From positions 3,887,501 to 3,951,500 of the forward strand of contig NC_011566.1 of NCBI RefSeq assembly GCF_000014885.1: 64,000 nt of DNA. Direction: 5' to 3'. Below are positions 17,866 through 26,247 of this stretch, piece by piece. The position numbers and the translations under genes are program-made. Each line of letters starts with the position of its first letter. The stretch's first letter is position 1. Below the pieces are notes generated by a model. It saw only the letters and a program-made list of their open reading frames with translations. It was not told where the DNA came from and did no database searches. Origin of the DNA: Shewanella piezotolerans WP3 (lineage in GTDB: Bacteria; Pseudomonadota; Gammaproteobacteria; Enterobacterales; Shewanellaceae).

Positions 17866-18192
17866 ATGAAACTGTTCTTGAATTCTAAGTCACTACTAAT
17901 ACTTTTAGCCCTGAGCCTTTCTATTTGGGCATATTTATCCTTATTAAATTATATCGAAGATCCTCGAGTAATCGACTCGGGCCTCGACGGAGAGGAAATG
18001 CATCTCTTGGAGTTAGGCTTCTTTTATCTGTCCTTAGCATCAACATTTTATCTTTGGGTCTGTTCGATTATTCATTGCTTCAAAAATATAAGTAAATTAC
18101 TTTCAATTGTTATTGCAGTTATTTGGCCTCTAATTTACCTTTATATTTTTTATGTGTTAGGTTCAAATTGGCGTAGTGTCAAAGCTCGCTAA
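17866..18192 (+). CDS. Small membrane protein, cassette 2
   Basis: 108 aa from the ATG at 17866, just after the attC core; an in-frame TTG at 17836 lies inside attC and is rejected. Three hydrophobic helices are visible (SLLILLALSLSIWAYLSLL, FFYLSLASTFYLWVC, LLSIVIAVIWPLIYLYIFYVL). No family is recognised. The stop codon TAA is part of the CGCTAAC core of the next attC, so gene and cassette end coincide. GC content is lower than that of the chromosomal neighbours, which is common for cassettes. Confidence 0.7.
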   Translation: MKLFLNSKSLLILLALSLSIWAYLSLLNYIEDPRVIDSGLDGEEMHLLELGFFYLSLASTFYLWVCSIIHCFKNISKLLSIVIAVIWPLIYLYIFYVLGSNWRSVKAR

Positions 18193-18284
18193 CAAGGCAT
18201 TCAATCGGACACATAACGTTGGCTGTGTTCGTGCCTCACAAATTATAGCCAACATTATTTAGCCGTTTGATCGGGGCGTTAGGT
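18187..18284 (+). other. attC site 2
   Basis: CGCTAAC (18187-18193) to GTTAGGT (18278-18284), 98 bp, with an imperfect palindrome between (TTCAATCGG against CCGTTTGAT). Confidence 0.85.
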
Positions 18285-18291
18285 GTTCAAC

Positions 18292-18675
18292 ATGGATGAT
18301 GATAAACGTCGAACCTATGCAGGAAGCCTTTCCCTTCTTTCACCTTTGGTGTTACTAGTACTACTTGCGTTGATAGTTAGTGATAGCCCATTAGCTTGGC
18401 TTGTAATGTTCACTGCAACCTTTTTTGCTATGGTAGCTGCCAGTGTAAGGCTATTCTGTGTTAATGGTGAGGTGTTTGAAGCACTAAGAAGTACATTGTG
18501 TGCGTTTATGCTAGGAAATTCGTATCTGTGTACCCCTTGTTGGGTTCTGGTGCTAGTTGTAGATTTATCGCTATATAAAGTAGCGGTTGGTATTTTTATT
18601 TTTCAGTTGGCAAACATATGGGGTGTCAGAACATTTTCAAAGTCTCCCCAGACACCTAACAAGCCTCTGAATTAA
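18292..18675 (+). CDS. Small membrane protein, cassette 3
   Basis: 127 aa from the ATG at 18292. A GTG at 18283 sits within the attC core and is less likely. About four hydrophobic segments follow a charged start (MDDDKRRTYAG): LLSPLVLLVLLALIV, AWLVMFTATFFAMVAASV, a Cys-containing middle (LGNSYLCTPCWVLVLVVDL) and KVAVGIFIFQLANI. No family is recognised. The last residues (TPNKPLN) are encoded by the attC core and inner arm, so the reading frame runs into the recombination site. Confidence 0.65.
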   Translation: MDDDKRRTYAGSLSLLSPLVLLVLLALIVSDSPLAWLVMFTATFFAMVAASVRLFCVNGEVFEALRSTLCAFMLGNSYLCTPCWVLVLVVDLSLYKVAVGIFIFQLANIWGVRTFSKSPQTPNKPLN

Positions 18676-18754
18676 GATTCGCCAAGGCTGTCATACCATT
18701 TGCTGAGCAAATCGCCCGCCAGCACATGGTTCACTTATTAGAGGGGCGTTAGAC
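18654..18754 (+). other. attC site 3
   Basis: ACCTAAC (18654-18660) to GTTAGAC (18748-18754), 101 bp. CCTCTGAATTAAG pairs with CTTATTAGAGG, with bulged bases. Confidence 0.85.
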
Positions 18755-18769
18755 ATTTAAGGATGTTTC

Positions 18770-19216
18770 GTGGATTCAGGTAAGAATGAATTTTTAATCA
18801 TTGGTTCAATTGGAAGTGCAATTGCTGCTCTAGCTCATTTAGGTTGTATTATTTTCGGTGGTGACTGGTATCGTTTTTTTGGTGCTGGTGAGCAAATGGC
18901 TCGAATGGCTGAAGATGGACATTGGTACCCTACAGTTGTTACATCAATCATAGTTTTGATTTTATCTATTTGGTCACTATATGGTTTATCTGGCTCTAAA
19001 GTTATTTTTAGACTTCCTCTTCTTAAACTTGGCTTAATTGTTATTTCGCTAATCTACCTAATACGTGGAGTAGCTTTTGTTGCAATCATGCCAATGTTTC
19101 CTGAAAACAGTTTAACTTTTTGGCTTGTAAGTTCTGGGATTTGCTTATCGATAGGTATCTTTTATTCAGTTGGTACTTTTCAGAGTTGGGCAAAACTAAG
19201 TGTAAAAAATGCCTAG
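18770..19216 (+). CDS. Four-helix membrane protein, cassette 4
   Basis: 148 aa with a GTG start at 18770, chosen because AAGGA ends 6 bp before it; the nearby ATG at 18763 opens only a 6-codon frame. Four transmembrane helices alternate with short loops: FLIIGSIGSAIAALAHLGCIIF, then a loop with GGDWYRFFGAGEQMARMAE, then VVTSIIVLILSIWSL and two more. The pattern resembles conserved hypothetical proteins often carried in marine cassettes, but I cannot give a named family. The cassette-end core (GCCTAGC) deviates from the expected GTCTAAC. Confidence 0.7.
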   Translation: MDSGKNEFLIIGSIGSAIAALAHLGCIIFGGDWYRFFGAGEQMARMAEDGHWYPTVVTSIIVLILSIWSLYGLSGSKVIFRLPLLKLGLIVISLIYLIRGVAFVAIMPMFPENSLTFWLVSSGICLSIGIFYSVGTFQSWAKLSVKNA

Positions 19217-19310
19217 CAAGGAAATTAAATAAAACTAAAACAGTGGGTTAAATTTCGCTTCGCTACACATTATAACCCACCATTTCAGTCCGCTTATTGC
19301 GGCGTTAGTT
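19211..19310 (+). other. attC site 4 (5' core degenerate)
   Basis: GCCTAGC (19211-19217) to GTTAGTT (19304-19310), 100 bp. The central loop region TTCGCTTCGCTACACATT is nearly the same as in attC site 5. Confidence 0.75.
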
Positions 19311-19377
19311 GGCTTACCGATGCCTGCACTCGTCAAAAGCCTAAATAGCAAAATTAATTTTTAAAAGGACTTAAATA

Positions 19378-20885
19378 ATGAAAGTTTTTCCCCTTCTAGT
19401 GTCGTTGTCTATCTGGGCAAGTAGCTCTTATGCTATGGAAGATTTCTCTGCCATTGATAAATATGTAAACGCAGCGAAAAAAGAAATAGGTTTGCCTTCT
19501 GGCACCGCTATTGCCGTTGTTAAGGAGGGGGAAATTGTTTATGAAGGGTATTTTGGTTACGCTAACATCAAAGAAAACAAGAAAGTAACTGCTGAAACAG
19601 CATTCTATATTGCCTCAATAACAAAACCTATGTTCGCATTGTCCACTTTACTGTTGGAACACAATGGAGATATTAAAGACAGCACTTCAATGGCTGAAAT
19701 GTTCCCTAAGCAAGACTTTCTGAATATAGATGCAGATAAAGTACAATTAAAACACTTGATGTCTTGCTCTTCAGGCATCGAGAATGATGCATTTTTAAAT
19801 ACTTTAGCTTTCACAGGCAACCATAATCTTAAGCAGCGTCATACTCTTTTAAGTGCTTCGGCTAAAAATGAAACAAACCCTTTGGGGCAATTTGAATATA
19901 CCAATCTTGGTTTTAATATTGCTAGTGTATGGGTTGATGACTTCTACGCGCAAGGCTGGCAAAAGATATTATCAGAGACAATTTATCAACCACTTGGCAT
20001 GAATCATACTAGTTCCTACATGAGTGATGCCACTAAAAAAGGTATTGCGGTAGCTCGTCCTTATGGATTAACAGGTAAAGATCCTACAGCAATTTTACCG
20101 TTTGAGAAAAGCGATATAACAATGCATGCAGCTGGTGGAACTATTGCAACTGCATCTGATCTTGGGCTATTTTTAATCGCGCAGCTCAACCAGGGAATAG
20201 TGAATGGCAAACAAGTGTTCCCTGCTGAAGTAATTAAAAAGTCTCACCAACAATTAGTCTCACACAATGCAAGTTTTCTTGATTTTAAACGTACTGGTTA
20301 TGCATGGGGCTGGCAAATAGGCCCATACAAGGAAGTAGAATGCTTCATCATTTTGGTGGTGTTGCTGGTACTCATACCCACAGCTCTTTTATTCCAGAGC
20401 ATAATATTGGTTTAGTGGTATTGAATAATGAAAATCAAATTAGTCAATATTTAACCAATGCAGTAAGTGATATCGCTTATAGTATTTTACTTGATGATGG
20501 GGATGCCAATAAAAAGGCAGAAAAGCATATTTTAGCGATGCGAATGAGAGCTTCTGAAGTGAAAGCAAACATTAAAAAGTGGAACGATATAAAGGCAAAA
20601 AAAGCATCCTCTAGAGTTATGCAACTTAGTCTGGATAAACAAAAATATGTTGGAGTATTTCATCATCCTCTTTGGGGACAATTAAATATTAAACTGCTTA
20701 AGTCAGGTGTTTTTGAAGTGAGATTAGGTGAAGTTAGTACAATAGCAACAGCTTATACTAAGTTGGATACAATGCGGGTCGAGTTCTCTGAAATGAATGA
20801 AGGAGGCAAAGTTTTAACATATAAATTAAAAAATGGTGAAGTTAAAGGCTTATCGCTTTTCGGAGAAAACTTTAACAAGGTATAA
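19378..20885 (+). pseudogene. Serine hydrolase of the beta-lactamase/AmpC-EstB fold, frameshifted (cassette 5)
   Basis: Two overlapping frames form one protein of about 500 aa. The first frame (19378-20415) has a signal peptide (ending SSYAM), the catalytic S-x-x-K in YIASITKPMFA and the Y-x-N motif in FEYTNLGFN. Near 20331 the family sequence jumps to the frame carrying MLHHFGGVAGTHTHS (third motif) and a C-terminal beta domain ending at 20885. One extra G in the GG at 20331-20332 would restore the frame. The family includes esterases, D-aminopeptidases and class C beta-lactamases. It is either a real pseudogene or a sequencing error. The gene starts with AAAAGGA 11 bp before its ATG. Confidence 0.85.
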
Positions 20886-20908
20886 CTAAAAAAAGTGGCG
20901 TAAAAGCC

Positions 20909-21008
20909 AACTAACAAGAAAATCAACAAGGGCACGTTACAGTTGGCTACGTTCGCTTCGCTACACATTTTAGCAAACAATTTTTAGCCTCTTATTGGGG
21001 CGTTATGT
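20909..21008 (+). other. attC site 5
   Basis: AACTAAC (20909-20915) to GTTATGT (21002-21008), 100 bp. Its loop TTCGCTTCGCTACACATT resembles attC 4. Confidence 0.85.
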
Positions 21009-21023
21009 TTTTTGAGGATTTAA

Positions 21024-21473
21024 ATGGTTATGAAAAATATATTTGCAATATCAATTGCTGTTTTTCTTAGTGGTTGTGTTTCAGTCAACACTGTTGAGCA
21101 ATTAAAAATATCGGGTAAGAAGAGCGAAGAGTATTGCTCAGCTATTTCACCAGAAAAGCTAGAACAAAGTTATAGCAACTATCTAGGGCAGTGTTTTAAG
21201 ACAAGCTCTGTAGATATGGGATCTGCAACCGTCGGTGAGATAATGACAGTTAGTCGCTTGTCTACAAATAACGGGGTTGATCTACGGGTTGTGAAAACGA
21301 TCGTAAAGGGCAATTCCTACCAGCTAGTCGTATCGATTGACGAAGGGAATGAACAATGTCGAAGTGTAGTTCGGGCATATGCATACAACTGGACGCAAGC
21401 AAATCATTTTGAAAATATAAAAGTTATTTCAGATAACGGTACAGCAGACAAGTGCGCTAATGATTTGTTTTGA
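21024..21473 (+). CDS. Small lipoprotein, cassette 6
   Basis: 149 aa. A lipoprotein signal with lipobox LSGC (Cys18 modified) follows a short basic start. The mature part has four further Cys (EEYCSA, LGQCFK, NEQCRS, DKCAND) that could form two disulfides, and no recognised domain. GAGGA precedes the ATG at 21024; a second ATG at 21030 is possible. The cassette ends in ACATAAC, complementary to its GTTATGT start. Confidence 0.75.
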   Translation: MVMKNIFAISIAVFLSGCVSVNTVEQLKISGKKSEEYCSAISPEKLEQSYSNYLGQCFKTSSVDMGSATVGEIMTVSRLSTNNGVDLRVVKTIVKGNSYQLVVSIDEGNEQCRSVVRAYAYNWTQANHFENIKVISDNGTADKCANDLF

Positions 21474-21481
21474 GGTTAAAA

Positions 21482-21540
21482 ACATAACAAGGCACTGTAG
21501 TCGGATTTCTGCTAGCCCGGCTGCGCTCGTACCTCGCGAG
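21482..21540 (+). other. attC site 6, 5' part only
   Basis: The core ACATAAC (21482-21488) is followed by AAGGCACTGTAGTCGG. The matching arm and 3' core are not found before the intron. A GTTAGGC after the intron (23814-23820) looks like an attC 3' core, but its adjoining arm does not pair with this 5' arm. The site has therefore been broken or recombined. Confidence 0.55.
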
Positions 21541-21607
21541 GTAAGGTAAAGGGGTCGGAGCTAATTAGAGAATTTACCATACTTTGTCTAATCAAAAATT
21601 TATGAGC

Positions 21608-21629
21608 TAGAGCAGATTTTCTAGCTCAT
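21608..21629. other. Hairpin just upstream of the intron insertion point
   Basis: ATGAGCTAGA and TCTAGCTCAT form a perfect 10-bp stem (stem and loop approximately 21602-21629), followed by TTATGTCC and then the intron 5' end. It resembles a weak terminator stem. Confidence 0.5.
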
Positions 21630-21637
21630 TTATGTCC

Positions 21638-23798
21638 GTGCGACCTGAAGTCGTATGAAGCGTTGTTCACCACGGTAAGAGTGAACCATCTGTATCACCA
21701 GATGACCCTAAGACTCTGAATAAAGTAGCGAGTCTGACAATGTAACGATATTTGGCTTATGTCAAATGGGAACTGAATCGTGAGAGGACGTTCTTCCTGA
21801 TAACCACAATCGGGTAAGTGCTAGGGTGTCAGTATGATGAACGTATGTGAATCCATGTAAGGTGCGTTATATGAGAAACAGCGGAAGTGGTTAATACGCT
21901 GTGGCCAAAAGGCACGAGAGTTGGAAAGAGATTGGACAGTGCTCTTTCGTGATCAAATAACTCTCCGCACTATAGTGGGCATCTAACCTGACGTTGCGCG
22001 ACATACGGAACAGGGTAAGCCTGTATTGCTCCCTTTGGGGAAAGTGGCCTGCGAAGGCTACTGATAGTGATGTAGGTAAAGGAGGCTGGAAAAAGCGAAA
22101 GCCGTGTTGTAATGATGCGGATACAGGTTGTTATCTGGCGCAAAAGCGAGCTGACTTCTAGCTGGTCTCCCGTTGCAAGATGATTTGAAGAACTTTATTC
22201 AAGGAGAAACGCAAATGATGGCTTCAATCGAAGTTAGTGCATCTCCTGACAGCGCTCAATGGCAATCCATTAACTGGAAAGCGGTTAAGCAACATGTATT
22301 AAAGCTTCAAATGCGCATTGCAAAAGCAACCCGAGAAGGTAAACACGGTAAGGCGAAAGCGTTGCAGTGGATATTAACTCACTCTAAATCAGCAAAATTG
22401 CTTGCAGTTAAAAGAGTTTCTCAAAACAAAGGCAGCAAAACACCTGGAATCGACGGGATCATTTGGAACAGTGATGCTCGTTGTATAGGTGCGGTCAATC
22501 AACTGAGTAGAAAGGGCTATCATGCCAAACCGCTCAGGCGTATCTACATCCCCAAGAAAAACGGCAAACTCAGACCTTTAGGCATTCCCTGCATGATAGA
22601 CAGAGCGCAACAAGCGCTTCATCTTCTCGCCTTGGAGCCTATTTCAGAAACGGCAGCCGACCTCAATAGCTATGGCTTTCGACCTAACCGAAGCGCAGCA
22701 GATGCAATTGCACAGTGCTTCAAATGTTTGTGTATGAAGCGCTCTAGTCAGTGGGTTCTTGAGGGAGATATCAAAGCCTGTTTCGATAAGATTGGTCATC
22801 AATGGCTCATCGATAACATTCAATTAGATAAGCGAATGCTGAAACAATGGCTTGGATGTGGTTATGTTGATAAAGGATTGTTCTACAAAACAGCAGAAGG
22901 AACACCGCAAGGCGGGATAATCTCCCCAACGCTGATGTTACTGACGCTGGCTGGGTTAGAACAGTTGGTTAAGTCTATTGCTTGTAAAACAGGGAATAGA
23001 GTCAACTTTATCGGGTACGCAGATGATTTTGTTATCACAGGTTCTTCGAAGGAAGTGCTCGTCAATGAAATCAAACCGCAACTCATTGGCTTTCTACAGG
23101 AAAGAGGCTTAACACTCTCTGATGAGAAAACGCACATAACTCATATCGATGATGGTTTTGACTTTCTGGGATTCAATCTTAGGAAGTACAAAGGCAAACT
23201 GCTCATTAAACCGAGCAAGAGTAACGTTCTATCATTTTTGAGTAATCTACGTGAATTCATCAGAAAACATCCAACAATCCCCGTTAACGATTTAATCAAA
23301 ATATTGAATCCGAAACTGAGAGGATAGGCGAACTATTATCGCCACAGTGTTGCAAAGCAAGTTTTCGGTTATGTAGGCCATCAACTTTTCTGGCTGTTAT
23401 GGCGATGGGCGGTAAGGCGTCATCCAACGAAAAGTAAGGACTGGGTGAGGCGTAAATATTACATGAATCGCATAGGTGGGTGGCAATTCCATGGCTGGCA
23501 GAAGATTGCCAACATGGACTGCCATTTTAATCTGGTTCAGATAGCTCAAACGCCGATAAAAAGACATGTGAAAATCAGGAGCGCAGCTATACCTTACGAC
23601 CCCGAATACGAAGCTTACTTAAGTAAGCGGAAACGGGCAAAGGAAGGCAGAAACTCTTGGTTTGATCCTGTTTTGGCTGCTATGTAGGGTGCTGGGTAAC
23701 AGAATACGCCTTTGTGGAGGCTTGAGCCGTATGCAGTGAAAGTTGCACGTACGGTTCTTAGGAGGGTGGCACTTGGTAACAAGTGCCGCCTATCCGAC
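21638..23798 (+). mobile_element. Group II intron with maturase ORF
   Basis: The 5' end GTGCGACC fits the group II GUGYG consensus. The 34-nt domain V (23724-23757, GAGCCGTATGCAGTGAAAG and its complement ending ACGGTTC) is intact. A domain VI stem follows (GGTGGCACTT / AAGTGCCGCC) and the intron ends in CCGAC. Length about 2161 nt. The encoded maturase resembles the chloroplast-like (CL) lineage and is interrupted by an amber codon. It sits downstream of cassette 6 in the same orientation. Confidence 0.88.
22215..23687 (+). pseudogene. ltrA: Group II intron reverse transcriptase/maturase with in-frame amber codon
   Basis: The start is the ATG at 22215, 8 bp after AAGGAG. The N-terminal RT-0/RT-1 region holds LAVKRVSQNKGSKTPGIDG, the finger-palm SYGFRPNRSAADAI, and the active site GYADDFVITG. 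Domain X ends in NPKLRG, then TAG (23325-23327), then ANYYRHSVAKQVFGY in the same frame. Relatives have Trp at that spot (RGWANYYRH), so one TGG-to-TAG change explains the stop. The frame continues to 23687 with PIKRHVKIRSAAIPYDPEYE and ends soon after; the Cys-containing HNH endonuclease part of relatives is missing. The product without readthrough is about 370 aa and probably inactive for splicing. Confidence 0.85.
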
Positions 23799-24612
23799 AA
23801 TAATGAGCTTGGCCGTTAGGCTGATATCTAGTGACTAACAGCCATTACAGACACAGCCAATACACCCACTCCCCATCGAAGTTACCGAAGTGCGTTGAAG
23901 ACTCTTTATAAGCCAAAGTCTGTAATGCCCACACGGTCTTTCTCATGCATCCATGCACTTCAAGACATTCAGGCATCCTGCCTATCAGAGTTGGGCATAG
24001 CTTTCGCGGGACAGGCCGTTCTTTGGCATCTGCCCCATATGGATATGGGAAATGTCTATATGATGTCGGGAACATCATTGACCATGCCATCGCGGCATTC
24101 GTAAATCCATTTACATCAGATGTCCCATCGGAAGCGTTAGGCTATTTCGAATAAGTATGAGGAAGACAACTTCGTTTGCGGCGCTGAGGGGGTGACTCAT
24201 GTGAAATCAAGAGCGGGCGCAAGCGCTTTGCCCCTTGGCTCGACTCTTTGTTGCAAGACTGGGTGAAGCGCCACGATCTTATATCAAACGAAGTGTGATT
24301 GGTTTGGCTTTTAGATGCAGAAGTGCTCAAGCACAAACAAACTGTTGCCCATTAACGAGTCAGACTCATGGAACAGCCTGCGATTCATCTGGGTTGGGCT
24401 GTTCAAGCTTCTAAATCATGGATGATTTAGCAGAGCCTATAGGATATATTCACGACGACTTGCAGCAGCTCAATGCAGCTGAGTAGCATCGAAAGCTCAA
24501 TGCCCCTTAGCTACTTGCACTTACAATTTACGCCAAGCATAAATAGGCAACTAACATCACGACTCCCTCGCCCTGCTCTTGTACTAGCAATTGCTTAAGC
24601 TAATACGCGGCC
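23799..24612. other. Gene-free region between the intron and nagP
   Basis: It holds an attC-like 3' core GTTAGGC (23814-23820). An inverted repeat CATTACAGAC / GTCTGTAATG lies at about 23841 and 23918. A segment rich in short palindromes (23930-24140) looks like a dispersed Shewanella-type repeat. Open frames on both strands overlap these repeats and resemble no protein family. Nothing here is a convincing gene. Confidence 0.55.
24219..24276 (-). repeat. Dispersed repeat segment, copy right of the array
   Basis: Read on minus: TCGTGGCGCTTCACCC, then GGGGCAAAGCGCTTGC. These are the same two blocks as at 16311-16360 on plus. The spacing between blocks differs (about 15 against 26 bp). Confidence 0.55.
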
Positions 24613-24640
24613 AACAAAAAAGGGAGCCTATGGCTCCCTT
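24613..24640 (-). terminator. Terminator after nagP
   Basis: AAGGGAGCC / GGCTCCCTT stem with a 3-base loop. On minus it is followed by TTTTTTGTTG. Confidence 0.92.
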
Positions 24641-24670
24641 AAATTGATGTCGACGCTATAAACGACCTAA

Positions 24671-25984
24671 CTACCAGCTACGCATCTTATGGCCTTTAAG
24701 GGCGTAGAATAAGATGAATAGGTAACAAGGTAGGCACACCCAATAAGCTAACTGTGTATTGTCAGCAAAGTGAGCAACTTTACCAAAGACTAGCGGTAAA
24801 ATAGCACCGCCAGAGATCCCCATAATCAACAGCGCCGAACCTTGTGCGGTATATTTCCCAAGGCCTTCAAGCGCTAATGGCCAGATTGATGGCCACACCA
24901 ATGCATGAGCTAGCCCCATCATAGCCACGAATGTGACCGTATTAGGGATAACAGGTATGCCACTCCAACCCCATAGAATATCGGCAATAAGCGTGCTATC
25001 GGCTGAGGCGGTAGTTGCACCAATGACACATAAAATACCCGCTATCGCCGATCCTAACAACGCTTTTTCTTGAGTAATAAATCGAGGAATACAGGTGACA
25101 CCAATAATGTAACCCAACACCATAAACACCATGGTATACGAAGTTAATGAAGCAAAATTATTCACCCCGAGGCTCGCGCCATATAAACCAATGGTATCAC
25201 CAGCGATCACCTCTACACCTACATAAGCAAACAGTGCTACGGCACCTAAAATCACCTGTGGGAAATGAGTAATGCTGCCTTTAGTTTGATGATCATCTGC
25301 CGCTTCAAATTCTAATTCAGGCAGTGATGAAAACTTAACTAATCCGATCAAGAATGTCAGCGCAACGGCCATATAGATGTACGGCGCGACCAGACGTGAA
25401 GACAATTCACTGATTTGCGCTGTACGCTCAGTTTCACTCAATGCAGCTAAATGATCTGCAGTAAAGTTTTCAAAACCTGACAATACTAAAGCAGTGAACA
25501 AAATGGGAACGATAACACCCGCACCTTTGTTAATCAGCCCCATGATGCTTATTCGCATCGCAGCACTCTCTTTAGGCCCAATATGCACTACATAAGGGTT
25601 AGATGCTGTTTGTAAAATAGTAAGTCCAGTGCCTAAAACAAATAGCGCACCTAAGAATAAGATAAAGTTGGCACTTTGAGCTGCTGGGATAAACAGCAAT
25701 GAACCGACAACCATAATAGCAAGGCCGATAGCCATACCATTTTTATAGCCGGTTTTTTTGAGTATCGATGACATGGGTAGTGCCATCACGGTATAAGCAA
25801 TATAAAAAGCAAACGTGACAAATAACGCTTGGAATTCATTCAGCTCACAGATGATTTTAAGGAATGGGATCAAAGAGCCGTTAAGCCATGTCACAAATCC
25901 AAAGATAAAAAAGAGCACACCTATTATGGTCATAGGTAGAATACTGCTCTTAGGGCTAGCTTGAGCCTGAGTCGTTGCTGTCAT
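24671..25984 (-). CDS. nagP: N-acetylglucosamine transporter NagP (MFS, FucP-like)
   Basis: 437 aa, twelve hydrophobic helices. It belongs to the sugar:proton symporter branch of the major facilitator superfamily: FGFVTWLNGSLIPFLK in helix 1, GYKNGMAIGL, and ASNPYVVHIGPKESAAMRI in the first half. In Shewanella this group is the GlcNAc permease NagP, replacing the PTS uptake of E. coli, which fits a neighbouring GlcNAc kinase. It has its own NagR-type operator 161 bp upstream of the ATG and a terminator after the stop, so it is a separate transcription unit. Confidence 0.88.
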   Translation of the reverse strand: MTATTQAQASPKSSILPMTIIGVLFFIFGFVTWLNGSLIPFLKIICELNEFQALFVTFAFYIAYTVMALPMSSILKKTGYKNGMAIGLAIMVVGSLLFIPAAQSANFILFLGALFVLGTGLTILQTASNPYVVHIGPKESAAMRISIMGLINKGAGVIVPILFTALVLSGFENFTADHLAALSETERTAQISELSSRLVAPYIYMAVALTFLIGLVKFSSLPELEFEAADDHQTKGSITHFPQVILGAVALFAYVGVEVIAGDTIGLYGASLGVNNFASLTSYTMVFMVLGYIIGVTCIPRFITQEKALLGSAIAGILCVIGATTASADSTLIADILWGWSGIPVIPNTVTFVAMMGLAHALVWPSIWPLALEGLGKYTAQGSALLIMGISGGAILPLVFGKVAHFADNTQLAYWVCLPCYLFILFYALKGHKMRSW

Positions 25985-26144
25985 GTATTTAAACCTGCTT
26001 CTTATAGTAATTAATTTGATGATAACAGAATCGCCTGCTATCCCTTCCTTCCATTTTGCTTACTTATCAACAACAGATTTTTATCTGCTTTTAGTCCCCA
26101 TCGCTGGGTTATTGTTTCATTGATGTTAAAACATTACCAGTAAA

Positions 26145-26160
26145 AAGACAACGCTGTCAT
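26145..26160. promoter_or_regulatory. NagR-type operator upstream of nagP
   Basis: AAGACAACGCTGTCAT, one mismatch from the palindrome ATGACAACGCTGTCAT found four more times in the region. Confidence 0.82.
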
Positions 26161-26247
26161 TTTAACTTTAAGCGAAATAATTTCATTCACCAGCATCGAC
26201 TTTTCAGTCGCTTTAATGGCGCAACTCAACAGCTTAATAACAAAGAC

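Larger units (their letters stand above)
16881..21540 (+). mobile_element. Integron-type gene cassette array without integrase (CALIN), six cassettes
   Basis: Six open reading frames, all on plus, are each followed by an attC-like site of about 100 bp (complete for the first five). For each cassette the 7-mer at its start is compared with the 7-mer at its end. GTTAGCT/AGCTAAC, GTTAGCG/CGCTAAC, GTTAGGT/ACCTAAC, GTTAGTT/AACTAAC and GTTATGT/ACATAAC are exact reverse complements. Cassette 4 (GTTAGAC/GCCTAGC) has two mismatches. This is what cassette circularisation predicts. No tyrosine recombinase gene is in the window. The right end is disturbed by a group II intron and the exact edge (about 21540) is uncertain. 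Confidence 0.88.

Noticed and set aside
16909..21473. Complete Pycsar or CBASS operon
   Set aside because: No cyclase or CD-NTase is next to the TIR-like gene; neighbours are separate cassettes.
21482..23820. Idea that the intron is a group IIC-attC intron inserted inside an attC
   Set aside because: The maturase looks CL-like, the insertion point is 150 bp past the attC 6 core, and the flanking halves do not pair as one attC.
23845..24154. Overlapping open frames on both strands right of the intron
   Set aside because: They lie over a palindromic repeat region in three frames; low-complexity composition and no start signals.
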